Source of the DNA: Aquisphaera giovannonii
GTDB taxonomy: Bacteria > Planctomycetota > Planctomycetia > Isosphaerales > Isosphaeraceae
Direction: 5' to 3'
NCBI RefSeq assembly: GCF_008087625.1
Contig: NZ_CP042997.1
Span: forward strand, 2,728,001-2,792,000
Length of the DNA: 64,000 nucleotides
In this document: positions 60,481 to 64,000 of the stretch, piece by piece
Numbering within the stretch: the first letter of the stretch is position 1
How the letters are laid out: every line of letters starts with the position of its first letter
Translations under genes and position numbers: made by a program
Notes under the pieces: generated by a model
The model's database searches: none
The model's input: only the letters and a program-made list of their open reading frames with translations
Told to the model about the DNA's origin: nothing

Positions 60481-62805
60481 ATGCTCGCGCCCTTGTTCGT
60501 CTCGCTGTCCCTCCTCGCGACCGTCGACGGCGCGGAGGCCCGGCCGTGGTGGGGCCCCGACGTGGCCGCGTCCCTGGCCCGCTGCCCGGAACGCAGGGCC
60601 GACTGGGAGCGCATGCTCGCGGACGTCCCGCCCGAGAGGCGTCCCGGGGCGGCGTACCTGATGCGGGACCTGCCGCTGAGCGACCTGAAGGAGTTGCCTG
60701 CGGCCGAGCTCTCGCGAAATCTGGATCTGGCGTACCGGGCCAGGGACTCGGTCGCCTGGGGCGGCCGGATACCCGAGGAGATCTTCCTGGACGCCGTGCT
60801 CCCATTCGCCAGCGTCACCGAGAGGCGCCAGCCCATTCGCGCCGAGTGGCTGGCAGAGTACCTGCCGGCCGTGAAGGCCTGCAGGAGCCCCGGGGAGGCC
60901 GCTCAGGTCCTCAACCGTCGACTCTTCGGCGACACGAAGGTCCGCTATAACACCCGCCGGATCCGCCCCGACCAGAGCTCGCGGGAGTCCATTGCCCAGG
61001 GGATGGCCACCTGCACGGGGCTCTCGATCATGCTCGTCGAGGCCTGCAGGGCCGTCGGCGTCCCGGCCAGGCTCGCGGGGATCGCCTCGTGGCCGGGCCG
61101 AGGAGGCAACCATACCTGGGTCGAGGTCTGGGACGGCGGCTGGCACTTCGTCGGCGCCGCGGAGCCCGATGACAAGGGGCTCGATCATGCCTGGTTCGCC
61201 GACGAGGCCGGCGGTGCGATCCGGGACAAGCCGCAGAACGCCATCTTCGCCGTGACCTATCGACGCACCGGCGATTACTTCCCGATGGCCTGGGAGCCGG
61301 CGGCCAGGGTCAACGCGGAGAACGTGACCGAGCGCTATCGACGGCCCGCGGCCATCGCGTCTCCGAAGCCCGCCGGCAAGGCGTCGGTGGCGATCGACGT
61401 CGTGAAGGGCGGCCATCGCGTGGCCGCCGAGGTCGAGATGATCGACGAGCAGACGGCGCGAAGCGTCTGCACGGGGACGAGCCTGGGGGCCGAGGTCGAC
61501 ATCAACCGCCGGCTCTCCGCCGAGGTCCCCACCGGGAGGGACGTGGTGATCACGGCCAGGCACGGCGGCCTCGGCACGTTCGCGATCGCGACCGTCGGGG
61601 AGGATCAGGTCCTTGCGCTACACCTGGATCGGGAGCCGACTCCCCCTTCGCGGGAGAAACTGGCCGGGCTGCTCTCGGATCGCTTCGGCACGGACGGCGC
61701 CCGCCGCGAGCATGCGGAGAGGCTGCTAACCATGATCCCGTTCCACGACTCGCAGCGAGCGGCCGCGTGGGACGCCTACCGCTCCTCGCCGATCCATGCC
61801 GAGCTGAAGCGGGAATTCGAGGCCCGCAGGGTGACCACGCCCCATCGCACGAGCCCCTATCTGTGGCGACACGTCGGCCGGAAGCCGGATAAGGGCTGGG
61901 CGCTCGTGATCGCGATGCACGGCGGCGGCGGGGCACCCAAGGAGGTGAACGACAGCCAGTGGAAGGGGATGTTCGAGCGCTATTACAAGGAGCATCCCGA
62001 GGCCGGCGGCTACGTGTACCTGGCCCTGCGAGCCCCCAATGACGAATGGAACGGCTTCTATGACGACCTGATCGTGCCGATCGTCGAGCGACTGATCCTC
62101 CAGTTCGTCCTCTTCGGCGAGGTGGACCCCGATCGAGTCTCGATCCTCGGCGCCTCTCACGGCGGCTACGGGGCATTCGTCATCGGCCCCAAGGCCCCGG
62201 ACCGATTCTCGGCCATCCACGCCTCGGCCTCCGCGCCGACCGATGGCGAGACGATGGGCGAGAACCTGAGGGACACCCGCTTCACGTTCATGGTCGGCTC
62301 CAAGGACACGGCCCATGGCCGGGCGGACCGGTGCCAGGCGTTCGCGAGGCAGCGCGAAATCTGGAAGGAGAAGTGGGGCGGCTACGAGGGCGGCTTCGAA
62401 TGGAAGCCGGACGTCGGCCATTCGGTGCCGGACCGCGACAAGGTCGCTGAGCTGCTCCGGGCCCCGGCTCGCGATGCATGGCCCGATCGGGTCGTCTGGG
62501 TGCAGTCGGACGATGTCATCAAGCGATTCTACTGGTTGGACTCGCCGGAGCCGGCGGATGGGACGAGGATCGAGGCCGTGGTGAAGCACAACGCGATCGA
62601 GATCACCTCGTCGCGTGCCACGCCGCTGTTCGTCTGGCTCGATGCGCCGCTCGTGGACCTGAACAAGGCGGTGAGCGTGCGGCTCAACGGCGTGGCACCT
62701 CGCGTCCTCTCGCCGTCGCCCGAGCTCGAGACGTTCTGCCGGGGGATCGAGCAGCGCGGCGACCCGCATCTCGCCGCACCCGTTCGCATCGAGATCAAGC
62801 CCTGA
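60481..62805 (+). CDS. Transglutaminase-like and alpha/beta-hydrolase fusion protein
   Basis: A 774-residue protein with two enzyme modules. The N-terminus has a short signal-like segment (MLAPLFVSLSLLATVDGAEA). A transglutaminase-like cysteine protease fold covers about residues 140-265: the cysteine is in GMATCTGLSIMLVEACRAVG, the histidine in GNHTWVEVWDGGWHFVG and the aspartate shortly after. A spacer region of about 200 residues follows. From about residue 470 an alpha/beta hydrolase has WALVIAMHGGGGAP and the nucleophile elbow ILGASHGGYGAFV (G-x-S-x-G), as in poly-hydroxyalkanoate depolymerase-like esterases. Export and action on a cell-surface or environmental polymer are inferred. It starts 56 bases after glnA. 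Confidence 0.82.
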   Translation: MLAPLFVSLSLLATVDGAEARPWWGPDVAASLARCPERRADWERMLADVPPERRPGAAYLMRDLPLSDLKELPAAELSRNLDLAYRARDSVAWGGRIPEEIFLDAVLPFASVTERRQPIRAEWLAEYLPAVKACRSPGEAAQVLNRRLFGDTKVRYNTRRIRPDQSSRESIAQGMATCTGLSIMLVEACRAVGVPARLAGIASWPGRGGNHTWVEVWDGGWHFVGAAEPDDKGLDHAWFADEAGGAIRDKPQNAIFAVTYRRTGDYFPMAWEPAARVNAENVTERYRRPAAIASPKPAGKASVAIDVVKGGHRVAAEVEMIDEQTARSVCTGTSLGAEVDINRRLSAEVPTGRDVVITARHGGLGTFAIATVGEDQVLALHLDREPTPPSREKLAGLLSDRFGTDGARREHAERLLTMIPFHDSQRAAAWDAYRSSPIHAELKREFEARRVTTPHRTSPYLWRHVGRKPDKGWALVIAMHGGGGAPKEVNDSQWKGMFERYYKEHPEAGGYVYLALRAPNDEWNGFYDDLIVPIVERLILQFVLFGEVDPDRVSILGASHGGYGAFVIGPKAPDRFSAIHASASAPTDGETMGENLRDTRFTFMVGSKDTAHGRADRCQAFARQREIWKEKWGGYEGGFEWKPDVGHSVPDRDKVAELLRAPARDAWPDRVVWVQSDDVIKRFYWLDSPEPADGTRIEAVVKHNAIEITSSRATPLFVWLDAPLVDLNKAVSVRLNGVAPRVLSPSPELETFCRGIEQRGDPHLAAPVRIEIKP

Positions 62806-62882
62806 ACGGGCTCATCGGGAAGTACCGGGGAGGGAGGGACGGGGAACCCCCGCAGGCTCGGCGGTCATGACGGGGCCCCGGG

Positions 62883-64000
62883 TCATGGCAAGATCCGCAG
62901 GCCCACGGCCGAGTTGAGGTCCACCATGCTGCGGCGATGGCGGATCAGGGCCTCCCGGAAGCCGCGGATGGCCTCGGTCTCGTCCTCCAGGTGCGAGAGA
63001 TAATCGTCCTCGTTCAGCTTCCCCTCCGCGAAGGCCTTCGCGTTGCGGACCGTCAGCTTGTGCTGGTTGGCCAGCGTCGTCTTCTCGGTCCGCACCAACA
63101 GGTCGCGGGAGCTGCGGTATTCGCGCTCCGCGAGGCGGACCTCGGAGGCCACTCGTCGCTCCAGCGAGGCCAGCTCGACCTGCGTCTGGCTCAGGTTGCA
63201 ATGGGCGCGGGCGATGTTGCCCTGGTTCCGGTTGTAGATCGGCAGCGGGACCGTGACGGCGACCACCCAGGACGTGGCGCTCTTCAGCTTCTGGGAGCTG
63301 AGGTCCTGATAGGTGAACGGGTCGTAGAAGAGGAAGACGTCGTCGAGCCGGTTCGCCTTCTGGAGCGCCACCTCCGCCTGGGCGCGGCCGATCCCACGCC
63401 TCGCGGCCACGAGGTCGGGGCGATGGGAGAGCGCCAGGCGGGTCAATTCCTCGAGCGCCGGCGCCGTCGGCCCTTTGTCCCGGAGCGAGCCTCGGGGCAT
63501 GATCGTCTCGGTTTCCTCGGGCGGCGCGCCGATCAGGACGGCGAGCGCCTCCTGCGCGTCGTTGAGCGCGTCGCGGGCTTCGATCAGGCTGTCGCGAGCC
63601 TTGTCCAGCGTGACGGCCAGCCGGTCTAGCGACTCCTGCACGGCCTCCTTGCCGCCCCCGGCCGCGCGACGGCGGGCCTGGTCCAGTACCTTCTGCTGCT
63701 CGCGCACGGCCGTCTCGGCCGCCATGGAGTTGATACGGGCCGCCTGGAGCTCGATGAACGCCTTGCAGAGGCTGTTGATCTGGCGTCGGATCACGTCCTG
63801 GAACTGGGCCTCGAGCACCGACTTCGCCGTCCTCGCGACCCGGATCCGGGCTTGCCGCTTGTGGGTCACGTCCACCGGATACGTGATGTTGATGTCGTAT
63901 TGCGTGGGGCCGCCCGGCCGCGAGGGCGAGAACGGGGTATACGGCAGGAACTGGGTGTCGAAGTAGATGAGCGGGTTGGTGCGGAGGCCGGCGGTCAGGA
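62883..64000 (-). CDS. TolC-family outer-membrane efflux protein, 5' end missing
   Basis: A TolC/OEP-type outer-membrane protein; the frame is open to the window edge, and 371 residues are visible. The sequence shows paired long helices (IRRQINSLCKAFIELQAARI, LDQARRRAAGGGKEAVQES, LEELTRLALSHRPDLVAARR) alternating with short beta segments (WVVAVTVPLPIYNRNQGNIA), as in the trimeric channel proteins of RND and type I efflux systems. The segment LALSHRPDLVAARR is typical of the family. The start and signal peptide lie beyond base 64000, where the adaptor and pump genes may follow. Convergent with the transglutaminase-esterase gene. Confidence 0.88.
   Translation of the reverse strand, partial: LTAGLRTNPLIYFDTQFLPYTPFSPSRPGGPTQYDINITYPVDVTHKRQARIRVARTAKSVLEAQFQDVIRRQINSLCKAFIELQAARINSMAAETAVREQQKVLDQARRRAAGGGKEAVQESLDRLAVTLDKARDSLIEARDALNDAQEALAVLIGAPPEETETIMPRGSLRDKGPTAPALEELTRLALSHRPDLVAARRGIGRAQAEVALQKANRLDDVFLFYDPFTYQDLSSQKLKSATSWVVAVTVPLPIYNRNQGNIARAHCNLSQTQVELASLERRVASEVRLAEREYRSSRDLLVRTEKTTLANQHKLTVRNAKAFAEGKLNEDDYLSHLEDETEAIRGFREALIRHRRSMVDLNSAVGLRILP

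Noticed and set aside
1-64000. tRNA, rRNA, CRISPR, toxin-antitoxin or phage genes
   Set aside because: None was seen: no tRNA-like T-loop within a cloverleaf, no spaced direct repeats, no integrase or transposase motifs. A tRNA or RNA-family scan would settle it.

Overview
The window comes from a planctomycete, most likely of the Isosphaeraceae (Singulisphaera / Paludisphaera / Aquisphaera type). The evidence is the very high G+C content and families that are hallmarks of that phylum: two DUF1559 pseudopilin-like proteins, a PSCyt1/DUF1549/DUF1553 protein paired with a DUF1501 protein, a giant protein kinase carrying a formylglycine-generating-enzyme (FGE) domain, an ECF sigma factor with a long C-terminal extension, and many secreted proteins with no known function. 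No rRNA, tRNA, CRISPR array, integrase or transposase was found. The window reads as chromosomal backbone with lineage-specific genes. Both edges cut genes: an ABC ATPase on the left and a TolC-like protein on the right.

Layout. 1-7.5 kb: end of an ABC importer ATPase, a membrane/zinc-ribbon protein, a RimI-like acetyltransferase, a DUF1571 protein, an MBL hydrolase, a phosphoesterase, csrA and a TIM-barrel isomerase. 7.7-11.2 kb: a GH15-like glycoside hydrolase convergent with an unknown protein, then a candidate small RNA with a strong terminator. 11.5-20.4 kb: a minus-strand block with DUF1501, PSCyt1/DUF1549/DUF1553, a secreted coiled-coil protein, a heparinase-like protein and a small zinc-site protein. 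20.8-28.1 kb: SpoIIM-like plus RDD membrane pair, a parvulin lipoprotein, an iron-type solute-binding lipoprotein, a two-module glycosyltransferase and an unknown protein. 28.5-33.3 kb: a 1606-residue kinase-NTPase-FGE fusion. 33.9-36.8 kb: two copies of a module made of a DUF1559 pseudopilin followed by a tiny lipoprotein, closed by a strong terminator. 36.8-38.8 kb: phosphonoacetaldehyde hydrolase overlapping an FAD amine oxidoreductase, a likely oxidative 2-aminoethylphosphonate route. 39.0-43.3 kb: mfd with an upstream receiver-like gene. 43.5-53.1 kb: extended ECF sigma factor, PfkB kinase, thioesterase, duplicated coiled-coil protein, ABC exporter pair and a TlpA-like thioredoxin. 53.5-57.3 kb: an operon of two sugar-nucleotide epimerases and a GT4 glycosyltransferase with its own promoter. 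57.8-64 kb: an anchored protein, a LigD phosphoesterase-like protein, glnA, a transglutaminase-esterase fusion and a TolC-like protein.

Coupled sets. Start/stop overlaps tie together phnX with its FAD oxidoreductase (ATGA), the ABC exporter ATPase with its permease (ATGA), and the fucose-synthase-like epimerase with the glycosyltransferase (7 bp). Three well-formed minus-strand TTGACA promoters and three terminators were found by eye. A 99-bp repeat occurs twice in opposite orientation at 20.7 and 53.3 kb, each copy built from two palindromes like a REPIN.

All functions are inferred from sequence motifs read by eye. No database search was run, and start codons were chosen from ribosome-binding sites, signal peptides and family lengths.
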